Shown piece after piece: positions 53,903-64,000 of a stretch of 64,000 bases of DNA (position 1 is the stretch's first letter; the number at the start of each line of letters is the position of its first letter). This stretch comes from Rosa chinensis. Its lineage: Eukaryota; Streptophyta; Magnoliopsida; Rosales; Rosaceae. Where the stretch lies: positions 15,139,555 through 15,203,554 of the forward strand of contig NC_037093.1 in assembly GCF_002994745.2 (NCBI RefSeq). The letters are read 5' to 3'. The notes under the pieces are model-generated. The model saw nothing but the letters and a program-made list of their open reading frames with translations. It made no database searches and had not been told where the DNA came from. The translations under genes and the position numbers were made by a program.

Positions 53903-56188
53903 TTGCAGGGCATTGGGTTCATCCGCCAGGTCATCTATCCCCAGTGGATTTCCAACTTGGTTATGGTCAAAAAGGCTAGCGGCAAGTGGAGGATGTGCGT
54001 CGACTTCAAAAATCTTAACAAGGCGTGCCCAAAAGATAGTTTCCCACTACCCCGCATCGATCAGCTGGTCGATGCAACCGCTGGACACGAACTCCTCAGC
54101 ATGATGGATGCTTTCTCCGGCTATAACCAGATCAGGATACATCCCGACGACCAGGAGTGCACCACCTTCAGCACCAACAAAGGCCTGTATTGTTACAATG
54201 TGATGCCTTTCTGTTTGAAGAACGCAGGGGCAACTTATCAGCGACTGATGAACGCCATGTTCGCGGAGCATCTGGGCAAGATAATCGAGGTTTATGTAGA
54301 CGACATGTTGGTCAAGAGTATAAAGGCCAACGGACATGTGGCAAACTTAAAAATCATAATAACCATCCTCTTAGCCTACGGTATGCGCCTCAACCCAGAA
54401 AAATGTTTCTTTGGCGTCACCGCCAGCAAATTTCTGGGGTATATTGTCAGTGAACGGGGCATCGAGGCCAACCCTGACAAGGTGCAAGCCATCCTCGACT
54501 TGAAGGACCCAGAATGGAAGGTGCACGTCCAATGCCTCCAGGGCAAGCTAACCGCCCTGTCTCGATTCATCTCCAGACTGACTGACAGATGCGCCCCATT
54601 TTTCAAAGTCCTTAAGACAACCCACAAGAAAGTCATCGATTGGAACCTAGAGTGCCAAGCGGCGTTCCAAGGCCTAAAGGAATACCTGGCGGCAGTTCCA
54701 CTCCTTTCCATTCCTGTGCAAGGAGAAACATTATACATTTACCTAGCGGTATCACAGTCAGCGGTGAGTTGCGCCATCGTCCGGCGGGAAGGCCAGGATG
54801 AGCTCCCAGTGTTCTATGCTGGTAGGGGCATGAACGGAGCAGAAACACGGTATCCTCCCTTGGAGCAGCTTGCTCTCGCACTCATCGTCGCCGCCAGACG
54901 CCTCCGCCAATACTTCCAGGCCCACATAATCCATGTATTAACCAATCAACCGCTGAGACAGGTAATGCAGAACCCTGAACATTCGGGGCGCTTCAGCAAG
55001 TGGGCCATTGAGCTCAGTGAGTTTGACATAGATTACAAACCAAGAACCGCCATGAAGGGCCAGGCGGTGGCAGACTTCATTGCTGAGCTCACCGAGTGTC
55101 AGCCCGAATCCAAGATCGATGTACCACCTGGAACGGAAATGGTGACAGCTGAGGAGCCGTCTCCCCAACAATCTGACTGGAACCTACATGTGGACGGCTC
55201 CGCTTGCGCCAAGGCCAGCGGCGCCGGAATCATCTTAACAAGACCAGGCGGGCTTAGTGTCGAGTACGCATTGAAATTCAACTTCAAGGCCTCAAACAAT
55301 ATGGCGGAATATGAAGCACTCATTGCCGGCCTACTCCTCGCCATCGATTTAGGGGTGGATAGTGTCAACATCAGCGACTCTCAGTTGGTCGTTAACCAGG
55401 TCAACAACAGCTTTCAGGCTAAGGACCAGCAGTTAGCGGCATACTTAGGATACGCCAAGACGTTGCTCAAAAAATTCAAGTTCCACACCATCACACAAAT
55501 CCCTAGGGAAAAGAACGCCAAGGCTGATTCACTGGCAAGACTGGCAACTGCCCAGCCACACCAGAGTCCAGAGGACACAAGGGTGGAGTGCCTGGACAAG
55601 CCAAGTATCACAAAAACCCTGGCAGAGATCTTCAACATTGAGGCTAATCCTAGCTGGATGGACGAAACTATTCAGTACAAACGCAACGGGACATTACCAG
55701 AGGACAAGATCAAAGCGCGACAGCTCCAGCGGAGAGCAACCCGCTACAACATGCAGAGCGGCAAACTTTACCGCCAGGGATTCACTTACCCCAACCTCCG
55801 CTGTCTAACCCCAGAAGAGGGAAAGGTTGTGCTGGCAACAATACATGGCGGAGAATGCGGAAATCATTCAGGTGCCAGATCCTTGGCTAATCGCACAATG
55901 CGACAAGGCTACTTTTGGCCTACACTTGGTGATGACGCCCGGCGGATAGCAAATTCTTGTCACAAATGCCAACAATATGCTGATCTTCCGCATGCCCCGG
56001 CGGAACCTTTGTCGGTTATCGTCGGTCCTTGGATTCACTCAACGTGGGGCCTAGATTTGATGGGAAAATTCCAAACCTCCAAAGGTCAGTTCAAATACAT
56101 CATGGTCGCCATCGACTACAACAGCAAATGGATAGAGGCGGAGCCCCTGACGGCAATAACTACTGCCAAGGTAATTCACTTCCTCTAG
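53903..56188 (+). pseudogene. Tat element pol: RT, two RNase H domains, integrase start
   Basis: 761 codons. Residues 1-190 are RT (KWRMCVDFKNLNKACPKD; YVDD near residue 131; MPFCLKNAG where MPFGLKNAG is usual). Residues about 270-400 are the native RNase H (VLTNQPLRQV). Residues about 427-560 are a second RNase H (WNLHVDGSACAKASGAGII; NNMAEYEALIAGL; KNAKADSLARLA), the archaeal-type domain gained by the Tat group. From about 645 comes the integrase HHCC zinc finger (HGGECGNHSG; CHKCQQYA), and from about 710 the catalytic core start (GLDLMGKFQTSKGQFKY). TAG at 56186 cuts the core after KVIHFL. The unusual Cys for Gly in MPFG would likely impair RT. Confidence 0.9.
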
Positions 56189-57017
56189 AAGAACATCTAC
56201 TGCCGCTACGGTGTCCTACATGTAATCATCACAGACAACGACACACAGTTCAACAATAAGGAACTCATCTCTTTCACCGCCAACCTGGGCACCAAGATGT
56301 GTTTTGCATCAGTCGCTCACCCCCAAACCAACGGCCAGGTCGAAGCGGCAAACAAGATAATCAAGAAGCTGTTACAGAAGAAGCTCGATAAGGCCAAGGG
56401 TTTGTGGGCGGAGAAGCTCCCGGAAGTTCTATGGGCCATCAGAACAACCCCAACTTCCGCCAAAGGCGAAACCCCCTTTTGTATGATGTTCGAAACTGAG
56501 GCTGTCCTGCCTATCAAGGTAACCCAACCAACCGCTAGGGTCGACGGCTACTGCCCCGAGACCAACAGCGACGGTGTCAACCTCGACAGGGATCTCCTAG
56601 AGGAAAGGCGAAACCCCCTTTTGTATGATGTTCGAAACTGAGGCTGTCCTGCCTATCAAGGTAACCCAACCAACCGCTAGGGTCGACGGCTACTGCCCCG
56701 AGACCAACAGCGACGGTGTCAACCTCGACAGGGATCTCCTAGAGGAAAAAAGAGACGCAGCCCATTTGCGCAACCTTTAGAACAAGCGACGGGTATCGCA
56801 TTTCTACAACTCCAGGGTCAAGGCCAGCAACCTCCAACTGGGGGACTGGGTAATGAAGGAAGTCATACCACCACCAACAAAACTCGGCCCAACTTAGGAA
56901 GGTCCATACAAAATTGTAGAAGTCATTAGCCCAGGCACCTTCTACTTAATGGACAAGGATGGCGTCACAACGACCCACCCTTGGAATACCGAACACCTTC
57001 GGTATTACTACAAATAG
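56189..57017 (+). pseudogene. Tat integrase core remainder and C-terminus, with 142-bp tandem duplication
   Basis: After the TAG the frame reads VIITDNDTQFNNKELI and AHPQTNGQVEAANKIIKKLL, the second Asp and the Glu of the D,D-35-E core. At 56462-56603 a segment (AAAGGCGAAACCCCCTTTTG onward) is repeated exactly in tandem at 56604-56745. Because 142 is not a multiple of three, the frame shifts. The C-terminal part (VKASNLQLGDWVMKEV; NTEHLRYYYK) then ends at 57,015 with two further in-frame stops. Confidence 0.85.
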
Positions 57018-57438
57018 CCATGCCACTACCCAAGAGCATCTTGACTTAGCTAAATTTTGTTCAATATTTAGCTAAGGGAAGCTACCCAACGGGTACGACC
57101 CCGCTTTTGTAAACACTGTTCAGACAGCTATCAATGAAACGAGGAATTATTCAAACCATTGTTACCAAGTCTAGCACTGGGGGCAACTGGCAACGCCAGT
57201 CAGCGGACTACGTTCGCTACATTGTGCACTTGGACCAATTTTAATTCCTTTAATGTTTCATTCATGGCCAAAAACAAAATTGTCAAGACCTCTAGCGGTA
57301 CACACATCATCACAAACTCAAAAAAAAAAAAAAAAACAAAGTATAGGAGCTTAGGTTCCGAAATTTCATTTATATCCCAAGTCAATTACATCAAATATTT
57401 ATGCCTCAGCGGCTACAAAAACTTTCCTACTCCTATTT
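57018..57438. other. Tat element spacer between pol and the antisense gene
   Basis: No coding sequence. Contains an A-run at 57,320-57,337. On the minus strand this is the region just after the antisense stop, where its 3' end and polyadenylation would be expected. Confidence 0.5.
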
Positions 57439-60174
57439 TCAGGGGTTGGCGGGGTTGGCGAGGTCGGCTCCGCTACCTTCAGCATCTCCACTGGCGGCCC
57501 GCGGCGGATGTGAACGGCTCGTCTGGTCGGACCCTAGGGCGGTGGGACTGGGGGTCTCTATCGTGCCATCCGCCCGGGTGTGGGCCGCCAAGAACCCAGC
57601 ACAAGACACCTCGGACTGGGTAGGCGTCTGCTGAGAGTCGCCCTCCAGGAGTCCGCCACTCTCCCCGCTACCCGAGAAGGCTCCTTCAACCTGACCAGGG
57701 GCGGCAGCAGGGGCGGTACTTGTTGTCGGCGGAGCTTCCTTCGATGGCTGCACAACCGGCATCGACGCTTTCGCCCATTCGATGGCGCCCTTCTACTGCA
57801 GCATTTCCACATTAGCTAGGGCACCGGCCTTCGCTTCTTCTGTTAGCGCCTTCTTGTACTCTGCCGACTGCTTGTATGACTCAACAGCGGCTGCCGCAGC
57901 ATGGCTCCCCTCAGCCTCCAGGCGAGCGACTTCACCCTCTAGTCGCTTAACCTCGGCTTGTCTGGCGGCGGACTCCCGCTGAAGGATCTCAACCTTCTTA
58001 TCCTAGGCGGCCACCCGATCCCACAGCAGGGACATGTCTTGCTCCAACTTGGAGAACTGTTCGTTCTGCTCCAAGTGCCGCTCAATGGCAACGGACAACT
58101 TGCCACGGGCGTCTACCGCATCGCAGTCAGCCTTTGTCAAGCGTCGCTCGACATCAGCCAAACTTTCCTGGGCCTTCCCCAAGTCCCTCTGTAGGCCCGC
58201 CACCTCCTCCCTAAGCTCCCACTCAACTAGGGGCTGTTTTGACGCCGCCTGGAACATCTCATGTAACCCAACGACGACGTACCCAAAGGCTGTGCTGAAG
58301 GGCAATTCGTTGACGGTGGTCAACCGTACAATCCCTTCCAGGCCGCCAAACCCCAACCGCTCACAGAGGTGATACAGGAACTCCCGTTCACCGTCATTTA
58401 GGAACTCGGCGTAGGCGGTGAATGAGTCCAGGCCGCTCGTACCCGCCGCTCTCGCCACGTCAGGGGGAGCCTCGGGCGGAGCCTGCCTTGACTTCTTCGG
58501 CTACTCGCAGGCCCCAGTTATCTCCACTTCCTCCTCTTCCCCGCCCGAGTAGGGTTGACGTCGTTTTCGCTGAAGCGCCCGCGTGCTTCCAGCAACAGCA
58601 GGCCTCGAACCCCCCGTCGACGGTTCCAACCTCGCTATGATGACACCCTCCATTGGGCGCACTGCTTTCTTCTGCACCCCGCGCCGTATCGCCGGCGCTC
58701 TCTCTTTCCATGGCGCCGCCTCGCTCACCACGCCGGTCCCCGCCTGAACAGCAGGCAGCCCGTCACCACCAAGATGAGAGTGGTGCGGCATTGGCAGCAC
58801 CACCGGAACCTCGGACGGGCTCAGCGCCAGCGTCTCCAGGTTCACCACCGTCTTTTGAGCCGCCAGCCCAGACGCGTACATGGATTCCAGGAAGTTGTTA
58901 ATTTCAGCACGGTCCATGGCTTTCGCGAAGGCGTCATGGCTCGCTTTGTTCCCCGGCGGAGTTTCTAAAAAAAAAGGAAGCAACAAACCAATCAGCGTGA
59001 CACAATCTCACCAAGGGTGTGGTACAGCGAAGGGTACTTACCAACGGCACAAGTCAGTTGCTGATCCACCAACAACTCCCAGCCTGTAAGGAGACGAAAG
59101 TCCAGCAAGTTACGATTTAGCCAGCAACCTCTGATGCGTGCCACGCGGCACTCTTCCTCACGAGTCAGGTTGTACCGCAACCCCGCTGCACAAAAAGGTC
59201 ATTATCAGTACAGAGTACAAGGCAGTAAAAAAAAAGAAAGAAAAGAAAGCCCCGCCAGACATGTTCGGCGGAGACCGACAAACGACCTCGGATAGGCTGA
59301 AACTCCGACTTAATTCTAAACGTCGGCTCCCCCTCGTTGGACCCCGCTTGGTATTCCCACCCCGTCGTGGCAACGCAGAAGGTACCCCACCAGTAGGACA
59401 TGGAATCCCTCAAGTTCTCTATCAACTTGGGTGCTCCTTGACGGCTACTCAGGTTTACCTGCCCTCTGCAACCTTGGCGTTTCACGTACACCAGTTCGTA
59501 GAAGTGCAGCACCTCCGCCACAGTCAGTCCCTCGCAACCTGACAACCGCCATAGCGAGTTCAGCGCCAGCAGCAACCGCCACATGTTGGGGCAGACCTGC
59601 CCAAAGGCAATGCCAAACTCGCACACCAAGATCTGAAGGTTTGGCACCAGCGGGAAGGTCACTCCCTCGGGGAATATAGCCTCGTGCACGACGGCGTGGC
59701 CCGCTAGCAGGATCGAGGCCTTCTCCTCCACCGTCGGCGGACGCAGCTTCACCACGCCGGGCAACCAGAACACCCGCTTCAACCGGTTGACGGCAACATC
59801 AGTCATCCTACCTCCCTCCTCATCAACAGGGGTGCCGTCCTCGAACACCCACGCAGACTCGTTATCCTCTCCCGCTACACCTCCCCCCCCCCCCCAGCGG
59901 AACCGCTGGCTGCGCTATTGCTTTCTAAGCGCTCTTCGTGCATGGTGTGGGCAGCGGCAGCCTCCCCCGCCCTAGAACTCTCTGGACGCGGTGCACGACC
60001 CATAACTACGTCCCACGGTATGGTCTGTAGCACCTCAAGCTCTAGTAGTTCTGACAGTGAAGTTCCTGCACGGGCAGACGGACGCAACGAGTCAATAAAC
60101 TTTCTATCCGCCGCGCTGAACGACACTTCAGATCCGGAATCATCACTGCTCGAAATCTCTATGACGTCGGCCAT
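57439..60174 (-). pseudogene. Spliced antisense gene of the Tat element (putative gypsy-type transposon protein, Transposase_28-like)
   Basis: Minus-strand gene, three exons. Exon 1 (60,174 to about 59,270) starts MADVIEISSSDDSGSEVSFS, has an indel in a 14-base G run near 59,885, then the domain with FPEGVTFPLVPNLQILVCEF, PNMWRLLLALNSLWRLSG and KLIENLRDSMSYWWGTFCV. Exon 2 is 59,185-59,042 (LTREEECRVARIRGCWLNRN) with TTTTTGTGCAG before it and GTAAGT after it. Exon 3 (58,964-57,439) opens after a T-run and TAG acceptor and encodes a Pro/Glu-rich part and a long coiled coil (SLADVERRLTKADC). Three TAGs in exon 3 stand where CAG is likely. The domain is the one catalogued as putative gypsy-type transposon. 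Its function is unknown. About 850 residues if intact. Confidence 0.8.
59879..59894. repeat. C14 homopolymer in antisense exon 1
   Basis: A run of about 14 C (plus strand) splits the antisense frame: one side reads GSAGGGG, the other GGGVAGEDNESAWVFEDG in another frame. Either a real indel or a sequencing-length error. Confidence 0.8.
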
Positions 60175-60940
60175 CCCAAAACCCTAAAACCCAAATCAGT
60201 TAGCTCGCACAAGATCTAACCTATACCCATATCAGTTAGTACCCAAGAACATCAAGAACAGTTACCCAGAAAATACCAAAATAAGAACAAGCACTCAAAC
60301 CCAGATTCGACCATCTAGCAAACCCCTAAAAGCCCCAACTCTGTCAAACACAGCAACCCATCCCCAAACCCACTCTCACACCCTCATAGCACGTCAGCGA
60401 ACAACAGATACCCAAAACCCAGAAACTCGCCATGACAGACATTTAATGAAACAGGGATACAGATCAGAGTACCAACCTCAACGATGGAGTCTCTGGTATG
60501 AGTTTTAAGCACTTGTCTTTGAGGCCGGAGGTCGTCGGTTTTTCCACGTATGGTGACTCAACGATATCGCCTCGGTCTTCTTCTACGATCTCAGACGCAG
60601 AAAGCTTGAAGACGACAAGTATAGTTCAAAGTTTAGAGCAAAGTGTCAAATATCGCTAACTTCCCCCCCTTTTATGTCAACGTCAAACAGTCCTAGGCCG
60701 TCCACTGAAAAATGACATCATGTGTCAGCCGTACACGTGTCCCACGACTCCAATTACTCTAGGGATTAACCGAGGCGTCGCCTCGGTTACAAAATCCATC
60801 ATTACTTAGCATTAATGGCGAGGTGACGGCTAGGCGGAGGAGACACGCCTCCGCACGCTAACCCTCTAGGGGTTCGCCACGTGTCAACCGCCATCAGATG
60901 AAGCATCTAATGGAAACTACCACTTTTGGGAAGAGGGCGC
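60175..60940. other. Presumed promoter/leader region of the antisense gene
   Basis: Non-coding and lying upstream of the antisense ATG. No definite TATA box was fixed. C-rich, A-rich sequence near the start could be its 5' UTR. Activity is inference only. Confidence 0.35.
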
Positions 60941-60944
60941 CAAT

Positions 60945-61430
60945 CGTCGGCGGTATCCGCTGAGCGAAACCCCGCTAGCGGAACTTCCCAAGTGTCAAAA
61001 CATGCTGAGCGAAACCCCGCTAACGTAACTTCTCACTTGTGACTTTCCAAGTGTCGAAGTCCGCTGAGCGAAACCCTGCTAGCGGAACTTCTCACTTGTC
61101 ACTTTCCAAGTGTTGAAGTCCGTTGAGCGAAACTCCGCTAGCGGAACTTCTCACTTGTCACTTTCCAAGTGTCGAAGTCTGCTGAGCGAAACCCCACTAG
61201 CGGAACTTCTCACTTGTCACTTTTCAAGTGCCGAAGTCCGCTGAGCAAAACCCCGCCAGCAGAGCTTCTCACTTGTCATCTTCCTAGTGTCGAAGTGACC
61301 GCTGAACGAAACCCCGCCAGTGGACCTTCTCACTTGTCGCCTTCTGAGTGTCGCAGTCTCCTATGAGCGAATCCCCGCTAGCAGAACTTCCACTCGTCAA
61401 CTTGCAAGAGGCAACCTCAGCTACACGCGA
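60945..61430. repeat. Tandem array of ~63-bp units in the Tat 3' region
   Basis: About seven to eight diverged copies of a unit containing GCTGAGCGAAACCCCGCTAG, then CGGAACTTCTCACTTGTCAC and TTTCCAAGTGTCGAAGTC. Divergence increases towards the right. Within each unit CGCTAGCGG is palindromic. Tandem arrays between pol and the 3' LTR are described for Retand-type Tat elements. Confidence 0.9.
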
Positions 61431-61969
61431 CACTGCCGGCAGAGCCCCCTCCATCTTGCAAACCTCGTGCGTTGTTGAGCGCAACCCCGCTCAATAACTA
61501 CCGCCAAACACGTCTACACGACGCTGTTTCCTGCTACATCCAGCGGGGGGTATCCGCCAGCGGCGAATCCCGAGGCTACGCCTCACTCTGACAACGGCCG
61601 CCACGCGGCGTTACAGTCAGATCGTCCCTACGGGACACGGGGACTTGTCAACAGTCTATGACGACCCTGATCAGGTACGTTGAACCCCGTCACTCGGGTA
61701 CTAAGATTTGGCTCGCTACCTAACACCCTCTGCTCCGCGCAGCTTCCCCTCAACAAACAATTTGCCGACCATCCGGAGGTCCGTCTTGGCTAGGGAGTGG
61801 GGGACTCCCTGGCGGGCCTAGCAGGGGCCCACCCGAAAGGGTGTAAAGCGTTCACTCGGTAAATCCATGGTTAACAACGCACTGACGCTAATTATGTTGT
61901 TACAAGTCTAGCGGAAGTAGCGCTTCACACCGCCGATCAACTCCCCAACCAAGATTGCCCTCCTTGATT

Positions 61970-61985
61970 GGGAACTTAGGGGACT
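61970..61985 (+). promoter_or_regulatory. Polypurine tract of the Tat element
   Basis: GGGAACTTAGGGGACT lies directly before the TG of the 3' LTR at 61986. It is purine-rich, as needed for plus-strand priming, though interrupted by pyrimidines. Confidence 0.6.
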
Positions 61986-62491
61986 TGTACCTACATGTAC
62001 CCGAACGAGCATAATTAGCTATAATGAGCCACGCTCATTGTACCGCTAGAGGTACCGACTCCCACCAAAGGGATGACCTGCGAAGGCACGGCCAGGCGGG
62101 CTATCACTCGAGCCCTGGATCGCCCCCAGATCACCGATGATGCGCCGCCATGCGCCGCATCAAGATAGCATCAGAAGCTCCAGACGCTGGGAATCGAAGC
62201 ACATCAGTCCCACATCGGAAATAAGAAGAAGATCAACCTTCTCCTCACCTATAAAAGGTTCTCTCCTCTCTCCTCATTAATTACGCATTTACTACTCATT
62301 TATTGCTATGCTGCCCATACAGTAACTGACTTAGGCATCGGAGAAGTGAAGACCGCCCAACGCGGTCTCCCTCTGACGCCCTGTCTCTCGTGTTGCAGCA
62401 AGCGGAAGTCATCTAATCCTTGGAGTAGTGGTCCGCCCACCGGACCCGCTTTAAGCGAAGAGTCGGCTACCGCCGGATCTGAGCATTAACA
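61986..62491 (+). repeat. 3' LTR of the Tat element
   Basis: 506 bp, same ends as the 5' LTR. About 19 substitutions and one small indel separate the pair, which is about 3.8 per cent. Confidence 0.93.
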
Positions 62492-63103
62492 GATAATAAT
62501 ATATGTTCAGCAAAGTTGTCCAGTCCTTTTGCCAATCGTTGATTTTAGCTTTTACCTCATTGTGTAGGCAATCAGTTTGATTTTGTACAGCTCGTGTCTT
62601 AGAGAGACCATGATCCTACCTCTGCAGTAGGATTAGGAAACCTACACGACTACTTTAAATACTCGATATAGCCAAAACCTCCAACACAAATTGTCCCAAC
62701 TGGTGCAAGGTTAACAATTGACAGTGTGTTGCAGCTCTATCTCTGGAAGAATTGGTGCAGGAGAACATTATGATGGAGTTTAGCAACTAGATCAAAGGTT
62801 TTTCTATAAGCCTCGCTCTTGGTACAATCATGAATGCTGAAGTCTGGGGTTTATTCAATGGTCTTCTTATTCATGCTTAGTTAATCTGCAAAGAGCCTAT
62901 TCTGTGACACTCGCCGGGACATCTCAGTGACTGATGTCTAGCTACAAGGAAGTTAATGAAACAGCAGATAACTTGCCAAGCTCTATCATCCTTAGCCATT
63001 GATTTGGAACTCTTGGCTAAAGAAGTCTTATGGATTTGTAAAGACTCTGGTTATGCAATATTGTAAATGCAATGCTAGTTTCTTTCGCACTTAGGTGCCA
63101 GAC

Positions 63104-63465
63104 TGACAGGACCCGACCCAAGAATTACCCCGTAATCCTGGATACGAGCCTGCGGGGCCCACATTAAGCGAAATCCTACCGAAAAATCGGCAGAACCTCC
63201 CCTAAATATAGGCTACCCAAAAAGTTCACAAACCTGGACATGATTAAAACTTTAACTTCTACTCAACCCACAATACCATATTTGCATTCCAAGCATAGAT
63301 TTTACATTCGGAAAGTTCAAATCCCAACACAACCTCCGAAAAAAAACATCAATCCGAACAAAAACATCCATCAAATTAAAAAGGGTTATCAGAGCAACAC
63401 TAATAACTAAGCCCCACAGGCTCGTATCCAGGATTACGGGGTAATTCTTGGGTCAGGTCCTGTCA
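63104..63465. mobile_element. Fold-back element built from LTR 3' ends, with CAGAC duplication
   Basis: Starts TGACAGGACCCGACCCAAGA and ends with the inverted counterpart TCTTGGGTCAGGTCCTGTCA, arms of about 55 bp. The flanks carry CAGAC twice (63,099-63,103 and 63,466-63,470), while the paralog at 23,946-23,950 has CAGAC once, which is the empty site. Both arms resemble the last 60 bases of the solo LTR at 27979-30401 (GGGCCCCGCAGG ... GGGTCCTGTCA), and the longer left arm extends that match in antisense. So the element is an inverted LTR-end chimera that integrated with an LTR-type 5-bp duplication. Confidence 0.82.
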
Positions 63466-63839
63466 CAGACTTCATTAAAGAAAAGAAAGGGAAATGCACC
63501 CTATGTAGTTGAATTTCAGATACTTTCCACATGAACTTTTTTTTTTTATATGGGAACTTATTCCTTTCCCTTCCAAATTTTAGTTGTATATCTGGGGAAA
63601 ATGTTGATACTTGAGAATTCTAGAGATAGATTAAATTAATAAACAACGTAGAGATAGTATACTCTTACAGTCCAATGTGTCAAAAAGAAACTAAATCTGT
63701 GAACTTGATATATATACTACTATCAGTGCTATTTGACAACGTTCATAACACTACATTTAAACATTACTCGACCATATATATGCATCATAACATAAATCCA
63801 CTCCATTCTTCAGCATTTAGTGGTCGTCAGTCCTATCAA

Positions 63840-64000
63840 CTCTCATAATATGGTACTCAATCTCCTGGATTCAACAAAGCAAAGCATCAAGGACCGAGGA
63901 AATCATGCATTTTATAATTGATTCAACCAAACTGTAGCTATGATAGATGATGAAAAACAAACCTCTTCCGCTTCATCTTCTTCTAACCTCTCTCTCCATC
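63840..64000 (-). pseudogene. Second copy of the unidentified minus-strand gene end
   Basis: Matches 24,316-24,490: the same acceptor and terminal exon (EIEYHI.RV.RT..H-stop) with a few residue changes, the same donor, and the acidic preceding exon cut by the window end. Retention of splice sites is notable, but the upstream exons are outside the window. Confidence 0.4.

Larger units (their letters stand above)
50631..62491 (+). mobile_element. Ty3/gypsy Tat-lineage LTR retrotransposon, 11.9 kb, complete structure
   Basis: LTRs of 505 and 506 bp (50631-51135 and 61986-62491) have TG...CA ends and differ at about 19 positions, mostly transitions. The flanks are GATAG and GATAA (4/5 of a 5-bp duplication). 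The paralog at 23,345-23,360 shows the locus without the element. Internal order: primer site, gag-protease, RT, RNase H, a second RNase H, integrase, then a long 3' region with a spliced antisense gene and tandem repeats. The dual RNase H, long 3' spacer and antisense ORF are traits of the Tat/Retand group. Stops and a tandem duplication in integrase make it defective. Confidence 0.92.
62492..64000 (+). repeat. Segmental-duplication unit, right part
   Basis: Continues the 49,671-50,630 copy after the Tat element and matches 23,352-24,480 closely (for example TCCTACCTCTGCAGTA and GTGGTCGTCAGTCCT against GTGGTCTTCAGTCCT). A 362-bp element is inserted at 63,104. The unit runs off the window end. 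Confidence 0.88.

Noticed and set aside
57159..59089. Numerous plus-strand frames in the Tat 3' region
   Set aside because: They are shadows of the antisense gene, whose minus-strand reading has domain features and splice sites.
60945..61430. Regularly spaced repeats reminiscent of a CRISPR array
   Set aside because: Units are contiguous, diverged tandem copies with no unique spacers, in a plant retrotransposon.

Overview
This is plant nuclear DNA, most likely from a rosid eudicot, with Rosaceae as the best guess. The evidence is a TIR-NB-LRR disease-resistance gene with plant-type introns, a plant-type SMG1 gene, PPR and Dicer-like pieces, and a dense load of plant transposons. The layout is a gene graveyard: one resistance gene with a largely open 5' half, several pseudogenes and gene fragments, and at least a dozen mobile elements, many nested. 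For several of them the target-site duplication can be read directly, or the empty site survives in a paralogous copy inside the same window.

Left part (1-6,700): the 3' LTR of a retroelement, a long-TIR DNA element, and a Mutator-like element with a perfect 9-bp target duplication that carries a piece of a WRNIP1/RarA-type AAA ATPase gene. 6,700-16,400: a pseudogene of the nonsense-mediated-decay kinase SMG1. It keeps the N-terminal third and the FATC tail but has lost the kinase region, and a hAT transposon sits in exon 1. 16,800-21,000: the TIR-NB-LRR gene, with a SINE in its leader and a 76-bp deletion that truncates the LRR part. 21,600-24,550: two degenerate copies of the SMG1 3' end and the last exons of an unidentified minus-strand gene.

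Middle part (24,590-35,600): a LINE 3' end, fragments of Dicer-like 4 and aldo-keto reductase genes, a Tourist-like MITE split by a 2.4-kb solo LTR, and TMEM45-like and PPR pseudogenes.

Right part (35,640-64,000): a second copy of the resistance-gene 3' half plus its SMG1-tail flank. About 3.6 kb of duplicated host sequence has been opened out to more than 28 kb by three insertions. The first is a 12.5-kb block holding a nearly complete but defective endogenous Caulimoviridae (Florendovirus-like) genome, itself split by a 4.4-kb CACTA transposon that carries a pterin-dehydratase-like gene fragment. The second is an 11.9-kb Ty3/gypsy Tat-lineage retrotransposon with two RNase H domains, a spliced antisense gene and a tandem-repeat array. 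The third is a 362-bp fold-back element made of LTR ends.

Only the TIR-NB part of the first resistance gene looks as if it could still encode a working product. The value of the window is that nested insertions and paralogous empty sites allow the order of events to be worked out.
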